A stretch of 52,974 nucleotides of DNA, from NCBI GenBank assembly GCA_036940085.1, contig JALLBK010000011.1, positions 1 through 52,974 on the forward strand, written 5' to 3'. Below are positions 43,455 through 52,974 of the stretch, in pieces (positions within the stretch are counted from its first letter, which is position 1; every line of letters begins with the position of its first letter). This DNA is from Discostella pseudostelligera. Lineage: Eukaryota; Bacillariophyta; Thalassiosirophyceae; Thalassiosirales; Thalassiosiraceae. The notes beneath the pieces were generated by a model that saw nothing but the letters and a program-made list of their open reading frames with translations, searched no databases and had not been told where the DNA came from. A program made the translations under genes and the position numbers.

Positions 43455-43553
43455 ACAAATAGTTTGTCGCACCGCCTTCGCTCACCGCTCTGAGGGTTCC
43501 GCGATCGGGAGGAGAATTCAGCTATCGCCAAACGAGAACAACTTCAATTATTG

Positions 43554-44989
43554 ATGTCGATGCGACGGCCTCTCGATTTTCAATTCTTCGATGCAGCCAA
43601 TTGCCATTGCCAATGTCATTGCCATTGCCACCCTCATAATCATTTTGCCATCGGTCCCACTCCAAACATGGCCTTCACTTCAGGGTCACTAGCTGTGGTA
43701 GCTGCTTCTGCTGCTGCCCTCATCACACCGACCATTGATGAGTTCGAGCAGGCACATTTCTACGCATCCGCCTCCGGACAACACTATCCATACGACGTAG
43801 CCTACGATGCGCATTGTCGCGATGCTACTCAGACTCAACACACTCTCTCTGGGCTGGAGAGTGTAATCGATGCGTCCCTTCCACACTTTTCATTCTATTC
43901 TCCCGCCATTGAAAAGTCACTGGAACATTATGTCGATTGTGACAATGACACTGGTCGCGATTGCTTTATGCGCATTGACTCGTCGTCGGCAGCATTGGCC
44001 TCCGCTGCCATATCTCCAGTTCTCGCGAACGCGGCGTGCGATGATATGAAAGCAGGACACTTGCCATACGAAATCAATGCCAACGACGTGATGCAAGCCG
44101 CGGGAATTCTGTGCCAATTCAAGAATGACGCTGCTGCGGTGTGTTCTACCGAAGAAACAGATGAGCTTGTTGACATGGCAGTGGAAATACTGGCCGATGA
44201 CGATTTGAATGCCGTCATCGACGATGAGCAGTATTGTTGTAGCGATATTAAGCAAAATGACTCGGTAGTTGACGAGTCTCTCATCCACCCTAATCGTCTT
44301 GCGATCGATGACGATGCTGAGGAGGTCAATAAGCTTCATCAGTATGTCCGTAAAGAACTACTTGAGATTTTTGTCATCCCGCAACAAACTGCCTCAGATG
44401 ATGGTGATAGCGAGGATGAAGCTGACGACGATAGCAAATTAGACGATGGCAATGAAGACAGAGATGATGAGGATGACAGTGATTTCAATTCATCCAAGCA
44501 TTTGTCAAATGACACCATCACTACTCGTCATCTACGACGCCGATCCATCGATGTCTCCACTACACACCCCTCTGCCTCCGCTCAGCGTTACTACCCCGGA
44601 CGAGTAGGCCTACGATGCACCTATTGCGCAAATATACGTCGCAAATCAACATCCAAAGCTGCCTTCTACCCGCTGCGGCTCAAGAATATCTACCGCGAAG
44701 TATGTGCATGGCAGCGTATACACTTCAAGAAGTGTCCGCACGTGCCCGAGGCAGTGCGGGAACGGTATGATCATTACAAGAGGATTGATACAAGTAGAGG
44801 CAAGGTTCGATTTTGGGAGAGTTCTGCGAGGAAGATTGGTCTTGAGAATAATCCTCATCGGTATGTCGTCCAGCTGTTGTTACTTGATTATTCCGTTTCC
44901 ACTTTTGTTGCTAACATGTTTGTTACCTCACTTATCGTCGATGCAGGGTTGATGGCATTATCTTCTCTCGAACCGCATGGAAAGCATAG
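43554..44989 (+). CDS. Diatom-type zinc-binding protein with conserved C-terminal Cys/His domain, unknown
   Basis: Exon 1 is 43554-44860 and exon 2 is 44947-44989 (86-nt intron, phase 2), 449 residues; the short exon adds VDGIIFSRTAWKA. A 43551 TTG precedes the first ATG. The N-terminal 250 residues are acidic, with a curious CHCQCHCHCHPHNH run. Then LHQYVRKELLEIF, a very acidic linker, and the conserved block GRVGLRCTYCA, KAAFYPLRLKNIYREVCAWQ, RIHFKKCPHVP and WESSARKIGLEN. The CxxC plus HFxxC set likely binds zinc. I know this block as a recurrent, unnamed domain of diatom proteins, with no established function. A transcription-related role is only a guess. Confidence 0.65.
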
Positions 44990-45582
44990 CATTCATTTTG
45001 TGTATGCCACAGTATGCTCACAAATCATTCATATATCTTTCATTTCAAGTATTGTACCAATTGCGACGACGAGTTCATCATTCACGCAACGAGTTTTGAA
45101 TAGAAAAATGCCAAGCAGAGCTATATGTTCGGTTCGGCTGTAAGTTTTCACCACAGTTCAATTGCATTGCAAACAACAATTCTTTCCCTCCAGCGGAGCC
45201 AACTTAGAGTCGTGCCCCCCGACGACATAATATTGAAATAAGTCTCATCAATTTTTCATACTCACGGTCCTCTTTTCAACTAGTCGATCTTATATTTATG
45301 ATCTTGTCCCAGGCTTCTGAAGTCGCGCAGACGAGGTAGAGGTCGCGGTTGTCTCAGCTCCGACAGGGGCATCGACCATGGAGGCACATTGTTCAAATTA
45401 TTGATTGATGAATTGCGAAGCGATGCCGTGGTTGCAGAAGCGAATTCCCGGTGAGGAACTTAAACTGAAATCGTCAGGAAACGTTGCACGGGACACCAAT
45501 TGAACAGTGTATTGTCTCTTTGTTGACCTCAGTGAGAATGGAATTCACCCTTGTCGTAAACGAGCTGCTCTGAAACATAAAA
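44990..45582. other. Intergenic gap containing a decayed gene fragment
   Basis: Apart from the fragment at 45311-45458, I see no gene. The open frame of the zinc-binding gene continues past its intron donor to 45143, but this is intron and downstream read-through. Confidence 0.5.
45311..45458 (-). pseudogene. Decayed partial duplicate of the basic protein gene at 42145-43233
   Basis: The block resembles 42757-42910: AGGCTTCTGAAGTCGCGCAG, then CTCCGAC, ATTGTTCAAATTATTG, CGAAGCGATG, GCAGAAG and CCCGGTGAGGA follow in the same order and orientation, with small insertions, a deletion of about 40 nt and scattered substitutions. The parent segment codes the linker around residues 110-160. No open frame survives. 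Confidence 0.75.
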
Positions 45583-47162
45583 CTACGGTGGGATCTTCTC
45601 ATACCAGTCCTTTGATTTTTGGGTATCATGCCAAGTCGACTTGTGACCCTTTACATCCTCAGTCAAAATCATTTTCAATTCATTGTGCCTTGCCACGACG
45701 TACTCATCGAATCCATATGCAATTGGAATACGTCCTTCAAAGTCTTTCAACTTCGTCGATAGTGTCGTGTGTTTGTTATTCGTCGAGGGTCGCCCCAAGA
45801 CACAGTCTACCATGAGATCCAGATCTGGATGGATTTCGCTGACAGACATTCGATCTACACCTGCTATCGGATGACCATAAGTCATGTACTTGTTTCTCAA
45901 CTGATCTGTCGTATCAAAGTAGTTATGGAAGTGATAACCGGTATGCCCCATACCCCAGCGAAGATAATCAACTTGCTCAAACAAGATTTCGTGACCACCC
46001 TGATCTCGTCGGAAATCGGCTGCATTCCATAACGGAAAGGCTAGATTCAACAAGTGAGTGAAAGGCGGAACAACGAGCGTCACTAAGTCATCTCATGATA
46101 AGAGTTTCATAATTGCAAGGGAACATTCGACCACTCACATTTCTTCTCCTTTGGCCAACCGCTGTAGTTACCTAATTTCAATGTGTATTGCTTTTTCCTC
46201 CAGGCAAACTTTCTTTGTCGTTGTGTATCATTTAACTTGAACTCATCATCCCCGATTCCTTCAATGCATTTTCCTAAAATCATATCTGGGTGCATCCATT
46301 TCCTCGTGGTAGTCATGCATTCAGGACTACCTTCAAATACCAAAGATGCAACAATCACTTTTGCAGTATGACAATCTTGCTTCTCAGGATCAAACTGAGG
46401 CATATCACACATTTGCACGGCTCGCAGAAAATCTCGTGTCGGTGTCTCGTCTGCATCAGTTAAAACACCAATGTCATCCGGTGTCATGCCTGCCTCTTTC
46501 CACATCTTGAGAATCAAATGTCGTTGCATATGTTCACGAATAAGCCCACCGCCATCTATTTCACCTTCATAACTGAAATGATCAATAAGTACTGGGGTAT
46601 TGGGGCCAAACAAATTACTGCCCGTGAGGATTTTGTGATCGTCTGTACCTTTGACGAAGCGAAGTTCACGCGGAGTTCCCATTTGGGTCCGATTGCTCTC
46701 CACGAAGGCAACAGCAGTGTAGATACCATATGTTTCCATCGCCAATGCGCCTAGAGCGTGCCAGCTGTCGTCAGCAATGAGCGAACCGAGGAACACTCTC
46801 CTTCTTTTTCTTGCCTTATAGTTTGTGTATTTAACAGTGTCGTTTGCGTAGGTGAAGTATCTTTTGCATCGTTTCTCCTCTACTTCAGGATCAATATTGT
46901 CGTCCCACACTGGTCGCTTCTTCATTGCATTTTCAAGGAGGAGGCGCTCGGATCCGTCGATAGTTGAGGGTAATATGATGACATCGAATATCACCGTTGG
47001 TGCATTAGCACGCAGTTGCGGAGTATGACGAGTTGATTGATTGTGTGAATAATCTATCGAGTGATAGAGGAATATTTGCCCTATAGAAAATGCAGTTATG
47101 GCAACGGCGAGTGTTTTCTGGACAAGGGAGAGCCTGTCTCTCACCAGGCGAGCGCTATCCAT
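45583..47162 (-). CDS. GT17-like N-acetylglucosaminyltransferase family protein
   Basis: Minus-strand exons 47162-46139 and 46082-45583 are joined by a 56-nt intron whose donor is GTGAGT and acceptor TTAG, giving KEKK|LTLVVPP in frame and 507 residues. An N-terminal anchor (TLAVAITAFSIGQIFLYHS) makes it a type II Golgi protein. The catalytic part shows RRVFLGSLIADDSWH, AVAFVESNRTQ, REHMQRHLILKMWKEAG, MTPDDIGVLTDADETPTRDF and FEGSPEC, with the DADE as the likely metal-binding acidic motif. This fits the GT17 family (bisecting GlcNAc transferase), which is expanded in algae. The exact glycan is unknown. Exon 2 has GMGHTGYHFHNYF, also typical. Confidence 0.78.
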
Positions 47163-47655
47163 TGGCTTTGGAACTCTGTACCTTTATCAACTCCCCGCCT
47201 CCCGCTCTCTTCCTCTACCTATTTCTCACGCTTCCTCCCCCACTCCCCAGCCCTTCAATTTAACGCTTCCTCTTCCATTGCCATTGTAGATTGCTCCAGA
47301 GTGCGATGAGTTGATATTGGATGAGTATGGGCGATGGATGGATAATATGCGTTGAATGAAGTGGAGTTGGAGTACGAGTGGTATCTCTCTCAAGCTCTGG
47401 AGAGGAGAGCTGAAGCTGAACAGCTAACTTTGTTTTGTTGGCGAAAAAAAAACCGCGAAGGACCCAGCCCCTTCCCGCCACCTTCCCGCCTTCATTTTTT
47501 TGACGTCCGCGCCGAATCGTAGCAGTCGACGTCAGCAATGCAGCAGCTGCCGCAGCTTCAATCAATTCAATGATAATCGCCATGAAGCTATCCACTTGCA
47601 CTACGAACTAGGAGTAAGATATTAATATATTATTTGACGGCGGCGTTTGAGCAGC
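47163..47655. promoter_or_regulatory. Divergent promoter gap with two E2F-like sites
   Basis: CTTCCCGCCA at 47471-47480 and CTTCCCGCC at 47482-47490 lie side by side, about 170 bp before the plastid-type gene start. The rest, including a pyrimidine-rich stretch at 47190-47280, shows no gene. Confidence 0.5.
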
Positions 47656-48675
47656 ATGATGTCTTATCTCTTCCTTGCATGCATGCTCCTCTTCGTCGAA
47701 GGGTTTCATCCCTCGTCAATATCAACCTTCGCCCGATCAAGTCCGATGGCAACATCTTCTTCCATACCCATGGGATTTTTCGATGAACTCATCAAGGACG
47801 CGTTCTCCAACGACTCCACTCTCGCCAAAGATCGTGCCAAAGGATCAATAGAAGGGCCTAAGGATAACCTCAATGACAGCTTTGTACCGAAACAACCGCA
47901 GAAAACTGAAGTACAAAAGCGTTGGCTCGAAGCACAACAGCAGTCGTCACAACCACAACAAAGAAATGTATCGTCCATGGATTCAAGACAATTCATAACA
48001 ACAAAGGGCGCCCCTCTCACCACGGAAGTACTGACGAATACAAATTGGGAGCTGTCGCTCTATTTAACTGGTGTACCCGATCGCGATCCAAGTAATGATT
48101 TGTATGGGAGTAAAACCAATGTTTCTTTGCGGGATAGACAGTTAGGGTTGGGAACGTCGTTACCACCAACACCGACAGCTAGAGTTAGAATCATGTTGCT
48201 AGAGTCGGGAGTAGTTTCTATCACTAAGTCATATGCGGAAAAGGAAGATGACGATCACGACGGTACTACGATAGACAGTCCATCACAAGTCTGCTCGACG
48301 GATATACCGGGACAGTGGAAACTATCTGAAGATGGTAAAACAATACGTATTGGAATTCCCATTCGAGGATATCGAAGAACAGTGACCACAACCGGAACCA
48401 TTCAAAAAGTATTTTGGTCGCAGGGAGAGCCTTTGACGTCTAAAACATCAAGTACCTACAGCATACCAGAGGGGTTCATATACGGCGATATTGGTGTTGG
48501 CTACGGCGACAAACCGGGAACGTTGGAAATGATTGACGAGAAGGAAATAGGTACTGAGATTACTCCTGGTGGATTGCTGAGAGTAGAAAAGAAAATGGGT
48601 ATATTGGGCGTCTCATCCAAACTTTTGCAGTGTGGAAGATTTTCTGGCAGCTTCTTGCAGAATGACGTTGAGTAA
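47656..48675 (+). CDS. Plastid-type protein of unknown function
   Basis: Single exon of 339 residues. The first ATG is at 47656; a TTG at 47647 is in frame. The signal peptide (MSYLFLACMLLFVEG/FHPSS) has the plastid Phe cleavage context. The mature part begins GFFDELIKDAFSNDSTLAKD, a common start in diatom plastid proteins, then Gln-rich linker, then a beta-rich domain from about residue 130 (NTNWELSLYLTGVPDRDP, RVRIMLLESGVVSITKSY, GQWKLSEDGKTIRIGIPIRGY, IPEGFIYGDIGVGYG). The alternating hydrophobic pattern suggests a lipocalin-like or other beta-barrel, but I recognise no family signature. Confidence 0.65.
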   Translation: MMSYLFLACMLLFVEGFHPSSISTFARSSPMATSSSIPMGFFDELIKDAFSNDSTLAKDRAKGSIEGPKDNLNDSFVPKQPQKTEVQKRWLEAQQQSSQPQQRNVSSMDSRQFITTKGAPLTTEVLTNTNWELSLYLTGVPDRDPSNDLYGSKTNVSLRDRQLGLGTSLPPTPTARVRIMLLESGVVSITKSYAEKEDDDHDGTTIDSPSQVCSTDIPGQWKLSEDGKTIRIGIPIRGYRRTVTTTGTIQKVFWSQGEPLTSKTSSTYSIPEGFIYGDIGVGYGDKPGTLEMIDEKEIGTEITPGGLLRVEKKMGILGVSSKLLQCGRFSGSFLQNDVE

Positions 48676-48817
48676 TGAAGCAATATCATATTACCATGTA
48701 CCACCAAATAACATGGGAGGATTGTCATGCTAATATTATGTACAGCGCAGGATGAATTAAAGGTACTCTGCTTGAACACTCAAGGTCTACAACCGGCGCA
48801 CACACACACCCCACAGA

Positions 48818-49669
48818 TCATCTTTTTGATTTGCTCTTCTTTGGCTCCAGCCGATCCGTTGATTTGCTCTCATCTCCTTCTGTACTTCGCTTTCGTTTAT
48901 TCTTATCTTCTTTATTGCAAGTATCGCTTGTTTCGCTACTCCTCTTGGACTTCTTTTTAGATTTTCTCTTCTCCTTAACTTTATCCGATGAAGAATCTTG
49001 ATCCCCACCATCAGCAACGCCATCTTCTGTTACCCACTCCCGAGGTTTTTGGTAAAAATCGGCCTTGACACCAAATATAGCAGCCATATCTTCGGCACTT
49101 TTATTACGAATGTCTTTTGCCTGACGCATTTTTCGTGCATGACCCGCCTGGACTTTGTTCTGTGGTAGTCGTAGGCCGGTGGTATTATTCGTTGCATCAT
49201 TGCCACTACTTCTGTTTTTGTCGCTAGTGCCATCACTGGTATTTTTCTTCTTACTCCTCTTTTCACTTCGCTTTTCCTTCTTTTGTTTCTTTTCATCCTC
49301 TGTTCTTTTCCGCTTCTTCTTTTTTTGTTTGGTCCCACCCTCTACATCCTCACTATCCTCACGATCACTACTATTATTCGACCCAGATCCAACACTACTA
49401 TATTCCCGCTTCAAATTAGCCAACACACCATGAAATCCAGCATTAGTATCCGACCATCCCTTTTCACCAAAGGCATCATTCTCGGCACCAATTCCCAAAC
49501 TCTCGGCACGTCGTACAGCACGTAAATGTGTCGAAGTTCCCTGTTGTGTTTTCCCAAGACCAGACCCATCGCCCTTCCATCCCATTTTGGCAAGCATTTT
49601 ACGTCCGAAGGAGGATGGATCGTTGGCCCATTGGGAGTTTCGTGTGTCGGTGGTGGCTACAATTGGCAT
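48818..49669 (-). CDS. G-patch protein similar to PINX1/Pxr1
   Basis: Single exon. I place the start at the ATG at 49669 (MPIVATTDTRNSQWAND), giving 283 residues; an upstream in-frame ATG would add 20 unconserved residues. Residues about 20-60 (FGRKMLAKMGWKGDGSGLGK, TQQGTSTHLRAVRRAESLGIGA) are a G-patch of the PINX1 type, right at the N-terminus as in that family. The tail is Lys/Ser-rich (KKKKRKRTEDEKKQKKEKR) and nucleolar in character. Yeast Pxr1 and human PINX1 help rRNA/snoRNA processing with a DEAH helicase and inhibit telomerase. A nucleolar RNA role is likely; the telomerase link cannot be judged here. Confidence 0.75.
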   Translation of the reverse strand: MPIVATTDTRNSQWANDPSSFGRKMLAKMGWKGDGSGLGKTQQGTSTHLRAVRRAESLGIGAENDAFGEKGWSDTNAGFHGVLANLKREYSSVGSGSNNSSDREDSEDVEGGTKQKKKKRKRTEDEKKQKKEKRSEKRSKKKNTSDGTSDKNRSSGNDATNNTTGLRLPQNKVQAGHARKMRQAKDIRNKSAEDMAAIFGVKADFYQKPREWVTEDGVADGGDQDSSSDKVKEKRKSKKKSKRSSETSDTCNKEDKNKRKRSTEGDESKSTDRLEPKKSKSKR

Positions 49670-50105
49670 GTTGACACAAAATATATTGTTGGAATTGAAT
49701 TGTTGTTGCCGTCGCGAGAGGAGAATCAAGCCCGCTGGATAGGTTATCTAGCGATGTTCTGCAACGGAGATAATTAGGATTCGCCAAGGTCGTTTTTGGT
49801 GGTTTGGTCTGGATTGCAGTGCTACCAGAATGGAGAGCGACGTCGCTTCATCATGGTCTTGTGTTGTGGGGCAACTTTGGCTTTGGATTTTGTGTGGCTG
49901 GTAGTGCTTTCGCTGAAATGTCGCTGATCGGGGTTGCGACGTCTGCCTTTCGTCCGCCCGCCTTCAACCACTACACAGTACGATACGCCGGCCGACGACG
50001 ACGACGGTGTCGATGGTGCTTTCTGCCCTCGTAGTAGTACCAATTGGACCGTACACCACCGTACCCTCTCCAGCAGCTTCGATCACAGTGTAGCTTCACT
50101 GCCAA
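49670..50105. other. Divergent promoter gap, no motif recognised
   Basis: The gap is shared by the G-patch gene and the SERRATE-like gene. No GGCGGGA core and no additional gene are visible. A CGACGACGA run lies near 49996. Confidence 0.4.
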
Positions 50106-52958
50106 ATGCCCATTGACCAATTCGGCCGCGAAATACCCGCCGTTGGGGGAGGCGGGGCCGCGAATGGCCATCTTGTATCACCACCCTTTGGCAACCCATT
50201 ATTATTAGGTGGAGAATTGTCGGCTCGTCGTGATCATCATGATCATGAAGGCGGCGATGGCATCGGCGGTGGAGGAGATATTAGAGTTGTCGTAGGCGAG
50301 CTGCAACGTAGTTCATCTCCCGCGGGTGGCGGTGGCGCATCGACGTCTTGGTCGCACGATCATCACAATGATGAACGGCGTGGAGGTGGTGGCGGCGGCG
50401 ACGGACATGGCAGTAGAGGAGGTAGACCTCGCGGACGATCGCGGGCCGACTCTTCTTCGTCTAGCTACTACGATGATCGATCTCGACGCAGTGGTGGCGG
50501 TGGTGGGGGACGACACCGCGGTCGTAGCCATGGCGAAGGCGATCGGGAAGAGTATCGTTATGGTGGGAGACAGTCAAATAATGGAAGATCATCGCATCGC
50601 GGATCGTTGGCTTCTTCATCGTTGCACACTAGAGTCAAAGCACACGCCTCGGAACGGTATGCTGAGCAGCCAATGTTGTGTCGATTCCTTTGGAAGAAGG
50701 AGTTGGAGGAAGAGCAGCATGCCATGAACTCGACTGCTAAGATGCAAAAATTCGGAGATGTCGGGGGAAATAGCAGTAGCGACTCTGCTAATAATAATGG
50801 TGGCGATCGGATGAGTAAGGATGAAGTTATGGGTGGAATGGAGTACCAACCCTCGAACGAGGCAAATCCTCAAGAGGAAGAAGTCGAAACCAAACCACTA
50901 CCGCCACCTCTCTTCGATACAATTGACGCCGAAATGGAAGCCTACAGCGAATACAACACCAAATACTGTCTCAACTACGTCCGTACCTTCTTCAACCACC
51001 ACCTTGATGATCCATGGTTCCGAAATCGACTCTCTCCGCTCGAGAAATATCGTCAAGCATCCAAGGAACGTGCTCGTGCCAATTATGAAGCCAACGAAAT
51101 GAAGAAGGAGATGATACATAGTTTAGAGGATATGAATTCGGGTGTCATACCAAAGAAGGATCCGGATTGTCCGGAATATTTGGGTCCACCCAAGTGCAAC
51201 TTTGTTGCCAGCTGTCGTTTGGGGGTAGGAACCAAGCCCAGTAGCACGAGCTTGCATCAACGAGATTACTACTACGAGATGCAGACTAGTGAAAATGATA
51301 TCCAGCACAACATTCTACAGGGCGAGGATCGGAATAAGATTGAACGACATGCCAAGAGTCATTTGCATTCTTTCATTAAGAGTGAGAGCTGTGTTAAGAT
51401 TATGGACGTTCCGCCAAATTTGAGTGATGATCAATTATTTGCGGCATTGGTGGACCATTGTGGGAATAATAGTAAGCCCATTGCCGTTTGGAGTGATTCG
51501 GTGTGCATACCCATGCATGACAATGAAACCATGGATCCGTACCATCGAACAGCCTATGCTGTATTTCCTGCATCGAGTGCGAAGGATGCAATGTTGGAGA
51601 ATTTACACAAGGCAAACGAGGATGTGAGCCGTCATCACCGCGATCACGACCGACGTCATCGCAGCAAGGGCGATGCATTGCCGCGTACGCTGGAATTAGA
51701 AGTGGATTGTACCGATGTGTATGGAAGGCGCGAAATTGACGCTGATGGGAAGGGTTCTGCTCCACCGTCTTCGGGGAAGAAGAAGGGTGTATATACCAAG
51801 CTTCCAACGAAGCGATGCTCGGTATTCGTGTCAACGTCATTGCTTGCTTCGTCGCAACCCGTGTCGGTATTGTCAGCGGCACTGTCGAGTAGGGATAGGA
51901 TATCTCAGGATAAGCTTGATGCAGGCACAATCGCGGGACTGTTAGACGAGGCACGTGGAATTGAGGCGGGCAATCGACTCTGTGACCTTCTGCGTTTGCT
52001 GTACCCTGGAAATGAAGAGCAAACAGTTGATGATGAAGATGTACTTGATGTATCCATCGCGTACCTCAGACGAGTTCATTTGTTTTCATTTTACAATGGA
52101 TGCACTGCCGCGACGGACATTGGAAATGTGCTCTCGTTTTCACATCCGGCGGGGATGATTCATCTTCGATTGAAAGGCGCCAATGAAATCCTTGCCAAAG
52201 CTGCGGAGGAGAAGAGCGTAGGAGAAACAACGGGGAATGAAACCGAAGAAAATTCCGGAAAGGACATGTTGGTGCAGCGCCTGGATGAGAGTATCATCAA
52301 GGCCATCAAACAATGTAAAGCATTCGTAAAACTTGGTCCATCCTGTCTCATTGACGCAATTACTGATGCCGAAGCCAGAACCATTCAATCAACTGAACGA
52401 AATGCCAGCGAGGAATGGATTGAAAATCACAGCCTCATTGACGAGGATGGGCGTGCTCGGTGCTCGTTTCATTTTTGTCGAAAATTATTCAAGGACAAGG
52501 CATTCCTACAGAAGCATTTGCTGAAGAAACATTCTGATCAGCTCCGTTCCGAATGTGCCAAGTGCCACGATGGTCCAATGATGTCGGCATGGGACAGTGA
52601 TGACACTCGTCCTGTGCCACCGGTGTTGATTGACTGCGGGTCCAGATTCGGTTTGATACCCAGCCGAGTCATTGGTAGTGACAGACCCTTCGCCAACGAT
52701 CCCGAACCGGAACTATGGCAAGAGGAGCAAGATCGAATTGCCGAGGAGGAACGAATTCGTCGTCAACGTGAGGCAGCGGAACGTGAGGTGGAAGAGGAGA
52801 TGCAGCGTCGGAGAGATATGGCCAACGCGAGGGAAAAGCGGAAATCCAACTTTGTCGATCCAGATGACATGGTCGAGGAAAAGGTAGAGTTATCGTTCGA
52901 GAATATGTTGGTTGCACCTCCGCCAAAGAAGAAGAAAAAGAAGAAGTCTTTGCTCTGA
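50106..52958 (+). CDS. SERRATE/ARS2 homologue
   Basis: Single exon of 950 residues, complete with its stop 16 bp from the window end. The N-terminal 190 residues are Gly/Ser/Arg/Asp-rich and disordered. Residues about 275-330 (YSEYNTKYCLNYVRTFFNHH, LDDPWFRNRLSPLEKYRQ) match the ARS2 N-terminal domain; the middle (KIMDVPPNLSDDQLFAALVD) looks like the RRM-like part. Near residues 784-806 is the C2H2 finger RCSFHFCRKLFKDKAFLQKHLLKKH. The C-terminus has a charged helix, then PPPKKKKKKKSLL. SERRATE/ARS2 binds the nuclear cap complex and directs RNA to processing, export or decay, including microRNA processing in plants and animals. Confidence 0.85.
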   Translation: MPIDQFGREIPAVGGGGAANGHLVSPPFGNPLLLGGELSARRDHHDHEGGDGIGGGGDIRVVVGELQRSSSPAGGGGASTSWSHDHHNDERRGGGGGGDGHGSRGGRPRGRSRADSSSSSYYDDRSRRSGGGGGGRHRGRSHGEGDREEYRYGGRQSNNGRSSHRGSLASSSLHTRVKAHASERYAEQPMLCRFLWKKELEEEQHAMNSTAKMQKFGDVGGNSSSDSANNNGGDRMSKDEVMGGMEYQPSNEANPQEEEVETKPLPPPLFDTIDAEMEAYSEYNTKYCLNYVRTFFNHHLDDPWFRNRLSPLEKYRQASKERARANYEANEMKKEMIHSLEDMNSGVIPKKDPDCPEYLGPPKCNFVASCRLGVGTKPSSTSLHQRDYYYEMQTSENDIQHNILQGEDRNKIERHAKSHLHSFIKSESCVKIMDVPPNLSDDQLFAALVDHCGNNSKPIAVWSDSVCIPMHDNETMDPYHRTAYAVFPASSAKDAMLENLHKANEDVSRHHRDHDRRHRSKGDALPRTLELEVDCTDVYGRREIDADGKGSAPPSSGKKKGVYTKLPTKRCSVFVSTSLLASSQPVSVLSAALSSRDRISQDKLDAGTIAGLLDEARGIEAGNRLCDLLRLLYPGNEEQTVDDEDVLDVSIAYLRRVHLFSFYNGCTAATDIGNVLSFSHPAGMIHLRLKGANEILAKAAEEKSVGETTGNETEENSGKDMLVQRLDESIIKAIKQCKAFVKLGPSCLIDAITDAEARTIQSTERNASEEWIENHSLIDEDGRARCSFHFCRKLFKDKAFLQKHLLKKHSDQLRSECAKCHDGPMMSAWDSDDTRPVPPVLIDCGSRFGLIPSRVIGSDRPFANDPEPELWQEEQDRIAEEERIRRQREAAEREVEEEMQRRRDMANAREKRKSNFVDPDDMVEEKVELSFENMLVAPPPKKKKKKKSLL

Positions 52959-52974
52959 GCGCATAATGATATAA

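Noticed and set aside
1..52974. Transposons, LTRs or integrated viral genes
   Set aside because: No reverse transcriptase, integrase, transposase or capsid-like frame and no long terminal repeats were seen.

Overview
The window looks like nuclear DNA of a diatom, or a close stramenopile relative with a complex red plastid. It has about twenty tightly packed eukaryotic genes on both strands. Every intron I could place is short (56-109 nt) and GT-AG. At least six proteins begin with a signal peptide that ends at a Phe or ASAFAP-like cleavage site (for example AAAFAP, GSAFSV, TSAFLH, NGFIS, EGFHP), the hallmark of import into such plastids. There are no operons, CRISPR arrays, recognisable transposons or tRNA genes. 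The species cannot be read from the sequence.

Layout, left to right. 6-1677 is a myo-inositol 2-dehydrogenase-like gene with four exons, interrupted by a one-N assembly join that duplicates 72 bp. 1775-3037 (-) is a plastid-type CpeT/CpcT bilin-lyase-like protein. 3174-6435 is a TruD/PUS7 pseudouridine synthase with four exons. 6578-8584 (-) is a PHD-finger protein with two exons. 9006-10514 (-) is an NPF-rich, FAIM-like protein. 11060-12213 is an HVA22/REEP membrane-shaping protein. 12266-13861 (-) is a rhamnosyltransferase-like protein. 14467-15721 (-) is a decayed peroxisomal enoyl-CoA hydratase 2 pseudogene. 16448-17851 is a biotin-protein ligase. 17922-18977 (-) is a secreted or plastid protein with an E3-binding-like segment and a SAP domain. 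19593-21226 (-) is a nucleotide-sugar transporter. 21807-23780 is an RMND1/DUF155 mitochondrial protein. 24191-27300 is an ABCB-type half transporter of eight exons, including a 12-nt microexon. 27365-32298 (-) is a 1615-residue coiled-coil protein.

Further right, 32637-35282 is a GCFC/PAXBP1-type splicing factor. 35365-38913 (-) is a giant mTERF-repeat protein. 39306-39899 is a small plastid membrane protein. 40677-42027 is a plastid-type DEDDy 3'-5' exonuclease. 42145-43233 (-) is an unknown basic, possibly HMG-like, protein. 43554-44989 is a lineage-specific zinc-binding protein. 45311-45458 is a decayed fragment of the 42145-43233 gene. 45583-47162 (-) is a GT17-like glycosyltransferase. 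47656-48675 is an unknown plastid-type protein. 48818-49669 (-) is a PINX1-like G-patch protein. 50106-52958 is a SERRATE/ARS2 homologue.

The genes do not form one pathway, though several share a theme: RNA biology (PUS7, GCFC, mTERF, PINX1-like, SERRATE), plastid proteins, and Golgi glycosylation (two glycosyltransferases and a sugar-nucleotide transporter). The most striking non-coding signal is the recurrence of E2F-like sites (GGCGGGAA or TTTGGCGGGA) in almost every promoter gap. One gap holds a perfect 15-bp-arm palindrome, and two carry G-box (ACACGTGGCA) plus E2F modules. I found no clearly new multi-gene system. The best leads are this promoter grammar, the hydratase pseudogene, the microexon, and the unusual domain combinations.
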